DNA from: an uncultured Verrucomicrobiota bacterium
GTDB taxonomy: Bacteria; Verrucomicrobiota; Kiritimatiellia; RFP12; UBA1067
Direction of reading: 5' to 3'
Length of the DNA stretch: 13,666 nucleotides
NCBI GenBank assembly: GCA_937901395.1
Contig: CALCDB010000172.1
Location: forward strand, 1 to 13,666
The translations under genes and the position numbers were made by a program. Of this stretch, positions 1 through 6,203 are shown piece after piece. The notes below the pieces were generated by a model that was given only the letters and a program-made list of their open reading frames with translations, did not search any database and had not been told where the DNA came from. How positions within the stretch are numbered: position 1 is the stretch's first letter; each line of letters opens with the position of its first letter.

Positions 1-108
1 ATTGGAATTGGCGAAGAACATCGTTACCTCGCGCTTCTTGCCCAGCAAGCGAGGCACGCAAGCGCTCGCGCAGGGTCCGCAACAAGTATGCAATAATGTA
101 GTAGCCAT
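1..108 (-). CDS. queH: Epoxyqueuosine reductase QueH, N-terminal fragment (runs off the left edge)
   Basis: The first 36 codons of a gene that continues beyond base 1. The peptide opens with M-A-T-T-L-L, then HTCCGPCA (residues 7-14), and reaches EVTMFFANSN at the window edge. In the QueH (DUF208) family an N-terminal H-x-CC-x-PC motif supplies metal-cluster cysteines, and a short FF-x-N-x-N(I) strand motif follows about 20 residues later; both are present. QueH reduces epoxyqueuosine to queuosine, the last step of tRNA wobble-base modification, in the cytoplasm, and is unrelated in sequence to the cobalamin-dependent QueG. The start codon overlaps the stop of the SDR gene as TGATG (110-106), so translation is probably coupled; no Shine-Dalgarno is visible upstream. 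The fragment is short, but the double-Cys motif is distinctive. The rest of the gene cannot be judged. Confidence 0.82.
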   Translation of the reverse strand, partial: MATTLLHTCCGPCASACVPRLLGKKREVTMFFANSN

Positions 109-752
109 CATCGATAAAGAAGGTGCTGGCCGGCATCAACGGGAATAATAACGCCAGTTATGGCATCGGAGGTAAGCAAAAAATCAACTGCCGCCGCCAC
201 ATCTTCCACGCGCGGACGCCGCTCCAACAATAACTCGCCGGCCTTTACATGTATATTCGACGGCGCCAAGACCGGACCCGGCGCGACCGCATTCACGCGC
301 AATGTAGAAGCAAACATCTCCGCCGCGCGTAAAGTTTCCTCATAAAGCGAATGTTTCGCTCGAATGTAAGGCGAGCTATTTTCGGTTAACGGCGAAAGCG
401 CCTTGCTATCAAGGATGTTTACCACCGCGCCCATACCAATTTCTCGTCCGGCCATCATCATCGTCAGTTTCTTGGGAGCAAGCAGATTTATATTCTCAAT
501 CGCTTCCGCATCGCCAGTGAATAGCGCCGCATTGTTGATTAAGGCATCTGGGGGCTTGCCACCAAGCAAAGCGAGCGCCTTCGCATAAAGTTTCGCCGCT
601 CCCATCGGTTCGGAAAGATCCGCCACGATATCGGCGCCGGCATCTGGACGATGCGAGCTTACGATTACGCGCCACCCCTGCGAACGCAATCGCTCTGCAA
701 TCGTCTGCCCTACACGGATAGTGCCGCCAGTTATCAACGCGCTCTTTTTCAT
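108..752 (-). CDS. SDR oxidoreductase of the pteridine reductase (PTR1/FolM) type
   Basis: A 214-residue short-chain dehydrogenase/reductase with a Rossmann fold. The nucleotide loop reads TGGTIRVG (8-15), i.e. TGxxxRxG with Arg13, the form typical of pteridine reductases, rather than the usual TGxxxGxG. NNAA lies at 73-76. At the catalytic Ser position there is Asp115 (NILD), followed by Tyr129-x-x-x-Lys133. Asp/Tyr/Lys is the PTR1/FolM triad, which reduces dihydropterins and dihydrofolate or dihydromonapterin with NADPH. The tail TGVIIPVDAG (199-208) is standard for classical SDRs. folB lies four genes upstream in the same transcript, which supports a pterin or folate substrate. It may substitute for, or act beside, a classical dihydrofolate reductase; that is inferred. 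The start overlaps the murI stop as ATGA (752-749). Enzyme class is secure, substrate is likely but unproven. Confidence 0.88.
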   Translation of the reverse strand: MKKSALITGGTIRVGQTIAERLRSQGWRVIVSSHRPDAGADIVADLSEPMGAAKLYAKALALLGGKPPDALINNAALFTGDAEAIENINLLAPKKLTMMMAGREIGMGAVVNILDSKALSPLTENSSPYIRAKHSLYEETLRAAEMFASTLRVNAVAPGPVLAPSNIHVKAGELLLERRPRVEDVAAAVDFLLTSDAITGVIIPVDAGQHLLYR

Positions 753-1414
753 ATTCCCAACAATCTCTTCGCCTGACGCGCAACCGCTTCTGATGGATCA
801 ATAATTTCCGCGCGCCCATCGCAAAGCTTTTCAATCACCGCCCTTAAATGCGGAAAGTGCGTGCACCCCAATACTAACTTATCCGCACCCGCCTTTAATA
901 ATGGCTCGATCTTGGCTCGCACGATCCGCTCCACATTTGGCCCCGAAGTCTCGCCACGCTCCACCAGCGTAACGAATTCATCCGCCACTACCGCCAGCAC
1001 CGTCACATTCTTGGCGAAGCGCGCCTTCGTCTGATTGTAAAGCCGCCCATGAAACGTCCCCGCCGTCGCCAATACCCCAACTACCCCCGTCTTGGAACGC
1101 AAGGCGGCGGGCTTGATCGCCGGCTCTATACCAACGAACGGCACTTCTGGATGATGCTCGCGCAAATAATCGATCGCGGCGGCGGTTGCGGTATTGCAGG
1201 CAACTACAATCAACTTGCAATTCTTTTTCAGCAGCCGTTGAACGCACGCTTCCGAAAGACGAATTATTTCTTCCGCACTGCGATTGCCGTATGGACAATG
1301 CTTGGAATCGGCGATATATATGGTTTCTTCGGCTGGACAAAGCCGCTTAAACGCTTCCAATATGCAGCGCCCCCCAACTCCGCTATCAAAGAAACCTACA
1401 GGCCTACTCTTCAT
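749..1414 (-). CDS. murI: Glutamate racemase MurI
   Basis: Interconverts L- and D-glutamate to supply D-Glu for the peptidoglycan stem peptide. It acts in the cytoplasm without a cofactor, using two cysteines. Both are present: Cys73 in ACNTAT and Cys184 in GCTHFP. The N-terminal FFDSGVGG (8-15, Asp10) and PYG (41-43) are also in place. At 221 residues it is shorter than the usual 255-285; the shortening seems to lie in loops, since the core motifs and the C-terminal helix (SEAVARQAKRLL) are intact. Arg16 follows GVGG where Leu is usual, and the common Cys-Pro before the LVE strand is Val-Ala here; neither is catalytic. The start overlaps the upstream release-factor-like gene as ATGA (1414-1411), with a GGTGG-like ribosome site before it. 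It shares the operon with murA. Confidence 0.93.
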   Translation of the reverse strand: MKSRPVGFFDSGVGGRCILEAFKRLCPAEETIYIADSKHCPYGNRSAEEIIRLSEACVQRLLKKNCKLIVVACNTATAAAIDYLREHHPEVPFVGIEPAIKPAALRSKTGVVGVLATAGTFHGRLYNQTKARFAKNVTVLAVVADEFVTLVERGETSGPNVERIVRAKIEPLLKAGADKLVLGCTHFPHLRAVIEKLCDGRAEIIDPSEAVARQAKRLLGI

Positions 1415-1812
1415 TCGTCCACCACTTTTCTGCGCAATGCCTTAATCTCCGAATGGGCGTGCTTATCGGCCAACATTTTCTGCTTTTGTTTGCGGCTCCT
1501 CCTCCGCTTCTGCCGCCGCACCTTCTCGCGCCGCTGTTGCTCCGCGCTCTTGCGCTTGTGCTCTCGCTCAAGAATGAGCTCGGCGAGCATACGCCGGGCG
1601 AGCCATCTATTCGTCTCGCGACTACGCGTCTCTCCGCATCTTATCTGCAAGCCGCTTATCGTATGTTCAAGCCGCACCACATTCGAGGTCTTGTTCGTCT
1701 TCTGTCCGCCGGGGCCGCCCCCCAAGATAAAACTCTCTACCAAATCTTCCTCAAAGACCGACGCTTCCGCCATCAAGTCTCGAATTCGTGTTATGGTATC
1801 AGGCGAAATCAT
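1411..1812 (-). CDS. Stand-alone peptide chain release factor-like protein (GGQ domain)
   Basis: A 133-residue protein holding only the peptidyl-tRNA hydrolysis domain of class I release factors. GGGPGGQKTNKTSN (31-44) carries the catalytic GGQ at 35-37, and the segment R-x-x-ETRSRETNR fits the family. It lacks stop-codon-reading domains. The C-terminal third (from about residue 80) is a Lys/Arg-rich helix, as in ArfB/YaeJ and mitochondrial MTRFR (C12orf65), where the basic tail enters the mRNA channel or binds the ribosome. NKTSN and the SGLQIRCGETRS region look more like the MTRFR branch than ArfB. Likely role: releasing peptides from stalled ribosomes. The start at 1812 is chosen because it forms an ATGA overlap with the pncC stop and because the 41 residues read further upstream look random. 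The murI start overlaps its end. Confidence 0.87.
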   Translation of the reverse strand: MISPDTITRIRDLMAEASVFEEDLVESFILGGGPGGQKTNKTSNVVRLEHTISGLQIRCGETRSRETNRWLARRMLAELILEREHKRKSAEQQRREKVRRQKRRRSRKQKQKMLADKHAHSEIKALRRKVVDE

Positions 1813-2276
1813 GTCGCTGCGATCGTAAGCATTCCTAATGCGTGAATTACCGCTTGCTCGCGAATGCGCGCGCGATCGCCGCGAAAAATCGCTTTCTCCG
1901 CGCGCTCCCCAGCTTCGCTGGCAATGCCAAACCATACTAAACCGACGGGTTTCTCTTCGCTCCCGCCATCCGGCCCCGCGATTCCGGTAATCGACACCGC
2001 GATATCCGCCCTCAATAATTCCCTCGCGCCTCGCGCCATCTGAATGGCCGTTTCCGAACTTACCGCCCCAACCGTGTTAAGCGTTTCCTGCGATACGCCT
2101 AAAACGCGATTCTTTACCTCATTTGAATACGAGATCACTCCGCCGGAAAATACCGCGCTCGAGCCGGGAACGGAAGTTATCGCGCTGCCAACTCCTCCGC
2201 CGGTGCAACTTTCCGCCGTCGCGCACGTAAGCCCGCGAGCCCGCAATAATGCAACTAAATTTTCAGCGCCCATCAT
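1809..2276 (-). CDS. pncC: Nicotinamide-nucleotide amidohydrolase PncC (CinA C-terminal domain, stand-alone)
   Basis: A 155-residue protein of the CinA C-terminal family. It deamidates NMN to nicotinic acid mononucleotide and so recycles NMN, for example that left by NAD-dependent DNA ligase, into NAD. Signature blocks are AESCTGG (21-27, nucleophile Ser23), PGSSAVFSGGVISYSNEVK (37-55) and GIAGPDGGS (98-106). The N-terminal molybdopterin-binding-like domain of full-length CinA is absent, as in E. coli PncC (YgaD). The start at 2276 is chosen because a strong GGAGG lies six bases upstream; 2273, a second ATG next to it, is equally possible, and 2297 would place that ribosome site inside the gene. 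The gene overlaps folB by 14 bases and its stop overlaps the next start as ATGA (1812-1809). Confidence 0.91.
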   Translation of the reverse strand: MMGAENLVALLRARGLTCATAESCTGGGVGSAITSVPGSSAVFSGGVISYSNEVKNRVLGVSQETLNTVGAVSSETAIQMARGARELLRADIAVSITGIAGPDGGSEEKPVGLVWFGIASEAGERAEKAIFRGDRARIREQAVIHALGMLTIAAT

Positions 2277-2604
2277 ACACGACCTCCGCCGATTCAAGAT
2301 TCGCTATCGCCCCCGCCTTCCGAATGGCGATAACGGCGCTATTTACCTTCTCTTCCGAAATGCAAATATCATATACGATCTTCGCCGCGCGTTCAATCAT
2401 CTTGCATTTGGACAAAATGAGCGCCGAACGAATCCGCTCTGTGAGCATCGCATAATCGACCGTATCCTCAAGCCGATCGCTATCCGCCGCCTCGGCAGAT
2501 ATCGTAAGCTCCACATCTATACTCAATCGCTGCCTGCGAATACGCTCATCGGGGCGCTCCCCGATGATACAATCCACTTCAATTCCGTTGAGTTTAAGTT
2601 TCAT
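2263..2604 (-). CDS. folB: Dihydroneopterin aldolase FolB
   Basis: A 113-residue protein of normal family length. FolB cleaves 7,8-dihydroneopterin to 6-hydroxymethyl-dihydropterin and glycolaldehyde in folate synthesis, and often epimerises to dihydromonapterin as well. The opening LNGIEVDCIIG (5-15) followed by E20-R21 and Q25 matches the family start (GxxxxIGxxxxER...Q). DYAML (50-54) holds the conserved Tyr51, and Lys96 of IAIRKAGAI is the likely catalytic lysine, with Ala where Pro is usual after it. The C-terminal VVYDGR fits the last strand. The start overlaps the thiamine pyrophosphokinase stop as ATGA (2604-2601) and has no ribosome site of its own. A pteridine-reductase-type SDR lies downstream in the same run, suggesting a shared pterin pathway. 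folK and folP are not in the window. Confidence 0.9.
   Translation of the reverse strand: MKLKLNGIEVDCIIGERPDERIRRQRLSIDVELTISAEAADSDRLEDTVDYAMLTERIRSALILSKCKMIERAAKIVYDICISEEKVNSAVIAIRKAGAIANLESAEVVYDGR
2283..2287 (-). promoter_or_regulatory. Ribosome binding site of pncC (GGAGG)
   Basis: GGAGG on the minus strand, inside the 3' end of folB, six bases before ATG 2276 and nine before ATG 2273. It decides against the longer reading frame that starts at 2297, and it gives pncC its own ribosome entry inside a transcript where many junctions rely on stop/start overlap. Confidence 0.72.
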
Positions 2605-3200
2605 GATGATGCCACGTAAATGTAAACTGGATAATTGGTAGTTACCGATATCTTCTTACTGTTCGCCCGATTCAATGTAGCGCAATATAGATTATCGAAC
2701 TTCACTCCCTTAAGCGCCCATTCAAGCCCCGTCGAACTCATCTTGGTAGCGGGGGACATCGCAAAAACTGAGATTGGCGTTCCGACTTTAACGGATAATG
2801 AAAGCCGCTTTTTTACATAAATGAACCGTCCGAAATTTGTAAGCACATCAAGCCCATAAGCGAAAGCGCGAAAGATATTGCCGAGAGTATGGTCATCGCG
2901 CTTGCCAGTAATGCCCAATACTAACGGCTTGATGATATTATGTTGCCGACAATAACAGATCGCCTTCTCCAAATCGTTGGTATCCTGTTCGTCGATGATA
3001 ACTATATTCTCATATTTCCCATGCAATGAATCGCAATCGCCAACCACCACATCTGGGCTGCGATGGAAGCGTCGCCGATAAGCATCAGCGGCTCCATCAC
3101 AACAAACCACATACTTCGCATCCGCGAGCGCCTTCCACGCGGTGCCGCCACGCTTGGGAAATTCCCCATTGGCAAGGATGATGCTTTCGCCATCTTTCAT
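2601..3200 (-). CDS. thiN: Thiamine pyrophosphokinase
   Basis: Transfers pyrophosphate from ATP to thiamine, giving thiamine diphosphate. A 199-residue protein with the family blocks in order: ANGEFP near the start, CDGAAD (34-39), GDCDSL (54-59), EQDTNDLEKA (71-80) and GITGKRDDHTLGN (96-108). The Asp-rich motifs bind Mg-ATP and thiamine. The C-terminal part (about 125-199) should form the thiamine-binding beta domain; it is less conserved here but of the right size. The start at 3200 is chosen over 3215 because it makes an ATGA overlap (3200-3197) with the TsaC-Maf stop and has GGGGA eight bases upstream. The symbol thiN follows bacterial use for this enzyme; TPK is the general name. No thiamine biosynthesis or transport genes are nearby. 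Confidence 0.9.
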   Translation of the reverse strand: MKDGESIILANGEFPKRGGTAWKALADAKYVVCCDGAADAYRRRFHRSPDVVVGDCDSLHGKYENIVIIDEQDTNDLEKAICYCRQHNIIKPLVLGITGKRDDHTLGNIFRAFAYGLDVLTNFGRFIYVKKRLSLSVKVGTPISVFAMSPATKMSSTGLEWALKGVKFDNLYCATLNRANSKKISVTTNYPVYIYVASS

Positions 3201-4255
3201 TGGATAATTCCCCATTCCCTCAATGGCTCAACTGGCAGCCCCATGATATTCTCATAACTCCCCGCCCAGCTTTTGACAACCAAATCTCCCGATTCATCAA
3301 TATCATACGCCCCCGCCCGATCCGTCGGCCGCACCTTCGCAACATAATCATCAATCATCGAATCGGAAAGCTCGCGAAACTTCACTTCGCTACGAACTAC
3401 TTTTACTTCACCATCAAAAGCGACGCCCGTGAAAACGGTATGTGTCTTTCCGCTCAATTCGCGAAGAAATCGCTTGGCTTCGTCAAGATCATGCGGCTTT
3501 CCGTAAATACGATTATCGTACCACACAATCGTGTCAGCCGAAAGACAACGCGCAACCCCCGCCGCCTTTCCCTTGGATAAGGCATTGCAACTCACCGTTC
3601 TCTCCGGATCGTCCGCATAACTTACTTCCTCCGCATCAGTCTTGCGAACGACGAAATCCACGCCCAGATCGCGCAAGATCTTCGCTCTTCTTGGGCTCCC
3701 GCTCGCCAAGGTCAAGAACTTAATGGAACCCTCGCGCAACAACGTAAGCCCGCCATCTTCCTTTATTGCAATCACCGTTGAGGCAACGCCGCCAGGCGAT
3801 ACCCCGCCATCCACCACCAAATCGGCCGATAGGCCTACCTCGTTGAGCGCGGCCTCGCTATCGGTTGCCGCTCGTCGCCCCGACATATTCGCGCTGGTTA
3901 CCCGCAATGCACCGCCACAAGCCGCGATCAACTTACGAGTCCATTCATGATTAGGAACTCTTACTCCCTCGCCATTATTTACTACCGTCAATGCTCCTGG
4001 CCAATACTTTGAGCCCAACGCCGCTCCCACCTTGCCGATAAAGCGTTCCGCCCCAGCCGCATCGCTCGCCAATAACGCAATCGGCTTCGCCTTCTCCCGC
4101 GCCTTAATCGCATATAATCTCGCAACTGCGTCCTCAAAATCAGGGTGCGCCGCGAGACCATACACGGTATCTGTAGGTATAACCGCAACTCCTCCGCGCA
4201 ATAACCAATCGCGCGCCACGATAAGCCCAGCATCATCCGCACCGACGATTTTCAT
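3197..4255 (-). CDS. Fusion protein: threonylcarbamoyl-AMP synthase (TsaC/YrdC) plus Maf nucleotide pyrophosphatase
   Basis: One uninterrupted 352-codon frame encodes two enzymes. Residues 1-178 are a YrdC/Sua5-type domain: PTDTVYGL (27-34), IKAREKAKP (50-58), the tract around YWPGALT (84-90) and TSANMSG (120-126). It makes threonylcarbamoyl-AMP for the t6A base at tRNA position 37. Residues 179-352 are a Maf domain: LASGSPRR (183-190), NALSKGK (224-230), ADT with Asp241 as likely catalytic residue, YGKP (251-254), TGV (276-278), GAYDI and GSYENIMGLP (332-341). Maf proteins hydrolyse non-canonical or modified NTPs and may affect septum formation. The domains abut with no linker, so Lys179-Phe180 sits where a free Maf would begin Met-Lys-Phe. 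The C-terminal Sua5 domain is absent. The start overlaps the murA stop as TAATG (4257-4253). Both domains appear intact. Confidence 0.92.
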   Translation of the reverse strand: MKIVGADDAGLIVARDWLLRGGVAVIPTDTVYGLAAHPDFEDAVARLYAIKAREKAKPIALLASDAAGAERFIGKVGAALGSKYWPGALTVVNNGEGVRVPNHEWTRKLIAACGGALRVTSANMSGRRAATDSEAALNEVGLSADLVVDGGVSPGGVASTVIAIKEDGGLTLLREGSIKFLTLASGSPRRAKILRDLGVDFVVRKTDAEEVSYADDPERTVSCNALSKGKAAGVARCLSADTIVWYDNRIYGKPHDLDEAKRFLRELSGKTHTVFTGVAFDGEVKVVRSEVKFRELSDSMIDDYVAKVRPTDRAGAYDIDESGDLVVKSWAGSYENIMGLPVEPLREWGIIQ

Positions 4256-5544
4256 TATGACAATTTCCTAACGATATCCGCGCCCAATTCGCCCAAGGAA
4301 TTTTCAACCGATACATAGCCGCGATCAATCGACTCAGCATTCATTATATGCGTCTCGCCGCGCGCACACAATGCCGCGATCACCAACGAGATTCCAGCGC
4401 GGATATCAGGCGAAGTAACCGTCTCGCCAGTAAGCGAACATGGTCCCGTTACCACTACTCTATGCGGATCGCATTGCACGATCTTGGCGCCCATCTGCTT
4501 AAGATGATCAACGAAATACAATCTACTTTCAAACATCTTCTCGAAAAACAGACACGTCCCCCGCGCTTGCGATGCCAATACAATTAGGATGGAAATCAAA
4601 TCCGAAGGGAATGCCGGCCAAGTTCCATCCGCAATTGATGGTATCGCATCGCCAAAATCATACTTCATCCGCAACCGACGCTTCGGAATATAATGCAAAG
4701 TTCCGGCAGCCGCATCAATCGTCCAAGTGACCCCAAAGCGCGCAAACGCCCCCTCGAGAACCTCAAACGGGCTTGGCTCAATATCGGTCAACGTGAGCTC
4801 TCCGCCAGTCACTGCCGCCGCGACGATATAACTGCCGGCTTCGATGTAATCGCATCCTACTTTAGCCGTACAACCATTCAGCTTTTCCACGCCCTCAATG
4901 ATCAAGCGATTGGTGCCCGCCCCAAGAATCTTCGCTCCCATCTTATTCAACATCGTGGCCAAATCCACGATATGCGGTTCACAAGCGGCATTATATATTT
5001 CCGTCGTCCCCTTAGCCAAGACGGAAGCCATAAGAATATTCTCGGTCGCCGTTACCGAAGCTTCATCCAATAGAATCTTCGCGCCCCTAAGTTCGCCACG
5101 AAAAGATAAAGCGCGCTTGCTGATTTTTGCCTTCGCCCCCAACGCCTTAAAGCCGGAAAAATGCGTATCAAGCCGCCGATGACCAATCGCATCGCCACCA
5201 GGAGGCGGCAACACCGCCCTACCAAGCCGCGCCAACAATGGACCCGCAAATAAGAAACTCGTGCGAATCTTAGCCGCCAACTCCACATCAATCTTCGCCG
5301 TCTTGAGCTTCGCTGCGGTAATCGTCACCGATTGCTCGTTAAGATTGCGCACAATCTTCACCCCGAATTTACGCGCGGTCTCCAACATTAACTCCACATC
5401 GTCAATTTCCGGCAAGTTGATTATAGTAATTGGTTCCGAGGTAAGCAACGAAGCCGCAATCATCGGCAACGCCGCATTCTTGTTTCCAGAAACCTTATGC
5501 GTTCCTGAAATCGTCCTACGTCCGCGAATGACCAAACGACTCAT
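4255..5544 (-). CDS. murA: UDP-N-acetylglucosamine 1-carboxyvinyltransferase MurA, Asp variant
   Basis: First committed step of peptidoglycan synthesis: transfers enolpyruvate from PEP to UDP-GlcNAc in the cytoplasm. 429 residues, full length. Lys22 in NKNAALP, IRTSFLFAGPLL (93-104), FPSD with Asp315 as general base, EKMFESR (335-341) and DIRAG near the C-terminus all fit. The active-site loop reads PPPGGDAIG (113-121), with Asp118 (codon GAT at 5193-5191) where most MurA have Cys. Known Asp-type MurA (Chlamydia, mycobacteria) are active and not alkylated by fosfomycin. About ten extra residues (DGDAIPSIADG-like tract around 297-307) precede the FPSD motif compared with E. coli MurA, suggesting a distinct subfamily. 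Two bases separate it from the RCK gene, and its stop overlaps the next start as TAATG. AroA is excluded by the MurA-specific motifs. Confidence 0.94.
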   Translation of the reverse strand: MSRLVIRGRRTISGTHKVSGNKNAALPMIAASLLTSEPITIINLPEIDDVELMLETARKFGVKIVRNLNEQSVTITAAKLKTAKIDVELAAKIRTSFLFAGPLLARLGRAVLPPPGGDAIGHRRLDTHFSGFKALGAKAKISKRALSFRGELRGAKILLDEASVTATENILMASVLAKGTTEIYNAACEPHIVDLATMLNKMGAKILGAGTNRLIIEGVEKLNGCTAKVGCDYIEAGSYIVAAAVTGGELTLTDIEPSPFEVLEGAFARFGVTWTIDAAAGTLHYIPKRRLRMKYDFGDAIPSIADGTWPAFPSDLISILIVLASQARGTCLFFEKMFESRLYFVDHLKQMGAKIVQCDPHRVVVTGPCSLTGETVTSPDIRAGISLVIAALCARGETHIMNAESIDRGYVSVENSLGELGADIVRKLS

Positions 5545-5546
5545 CG

Positions 5547-6203
5547 TTATGACATCCGATCAAGATTCTTCGTCTCACCGAACACTATTAACTTATCATT
5601 TGGCTCAATTACATCCATTGGCCCAGGAATTATAATCTTGCGCGAATGCTTAGAATCCGAATCGGCTCTGCGAATGCAAAGCACCGTTATGCCAGTATTC
5701 TTGCGCAAGTCGGCTTCCGCCAAAGTCTTGCCACTCACTCCATCGGGAACGTCTATTTCCGCAATGGAATACCCCTCCGATACTTCCAGAAGATCAATCA
5801 CATCATGATTCGCAATCGCTCTCGCTAAGCGGTGAGCACTATCACGATCTGGGTACACTACCGAATCTGCACCAATGCGACGCAGTATCTTGCCATGCAG
5901 CTCACTTGATGCTTTGGCCACCACATTGGTGATACCGAGTTCCTTGCAGTTCGCGGTAGCCATCATTGAAGCTTCGATATTGGATCCGATGGCAACGACG
6001 ACAACATCGCAATCGCCAAACCCCGCCTCTTCCAATATGCGCAACTGCGTCGCATCTCCCTGCAATGCAGTCGCGAACTCGTTAGCAAGTTGCATCGCCG
6101 GCCGATTGCGATCTATGAGTATAACTTCCGCTCCAGCATTGGAAAGCGATTCCGCCAATGCTATGCCGAAACGTCCCGCGCCAATAATTCCGATCTTTTT
6201 CAT
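5547..6203 (-). CDS. ktrA: RCK-domain potassium channel regulator (KtrA/TrkA family)
   Basis: A 218-residue soluble regulatory subunit of a Ktr/Trk-type K+ uptake system. Residues 1-130 form a Rossmann nucleotide-binding domain with GxGxxG (GAGRFG, 8-13) and Asp31 at the end of the second strand, which favours NAD(H) or ATP/ADP binding as in KtrA. Residues about 137-218 form an RCK_C (TrkA-C) ligand domain (IAEIDVPDGVSGKTLAEADL onward). One RCK pair fits KtrA (about 220 residues), not TrkA, which has two. Such proteins form octameric rings on the membrane subunit KtrB/TrkH, which is not in this window. The start overlaps the ABC ATPase stop as ATGA (6203-6200), with GGAG five bases upstream. 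The neighbours are not transport partners. Confidence 0.9.
   Translation of the reverse strand: MKKIGIIGAGRFGIALAESLSNAGAEVILIDRNRPAMQLANEFATALQGDATQLRILEEAGFGDCDVVVVAIGSNIEASMMATANCKELGITNVVAKASSELHGKILRRIGADSVVYPDRDSAHRLARAIANHDVIDLLEVSEGYSIAEIDVPDGVSGKTLAEADLRKNTGITVLCIRRADSDSKHSRKIIIPGPMDVIEPNDKLIVFGETKNLDRMS

Noticed and set aside
496..834. Minus-strand 112-residue frame across the murI/SDR junction
   Set aside because: It is an out-of-frame shadow of two well-supported genes, with Arg/Cys-rich random composition.
1049..1845. Long plus-strand open frames (1049-1828 and 1453-1845), the latter a Leu/Pro/Ala-rich 130-residue peptide
   Set aside because: They lie opposite murI and the GGQ gene; composition follows from the Lys/Arg-rich antisense codons, with no family motif.
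1813..1935. A 41-residue N-terminal extension of the GGQ protein
   Set aside because: It overlaps pncC in another frame, reads as random sequence, and ATG 1812 makes a clean ATGA junction.
3201..3215. Upstream ATG at 3215 for thiamine pyrophosphokinase
   Set aside because: ATG 3200 has GGGGA at the right distance and an ATGA overlap, and the extra five residues add nothing conserved.
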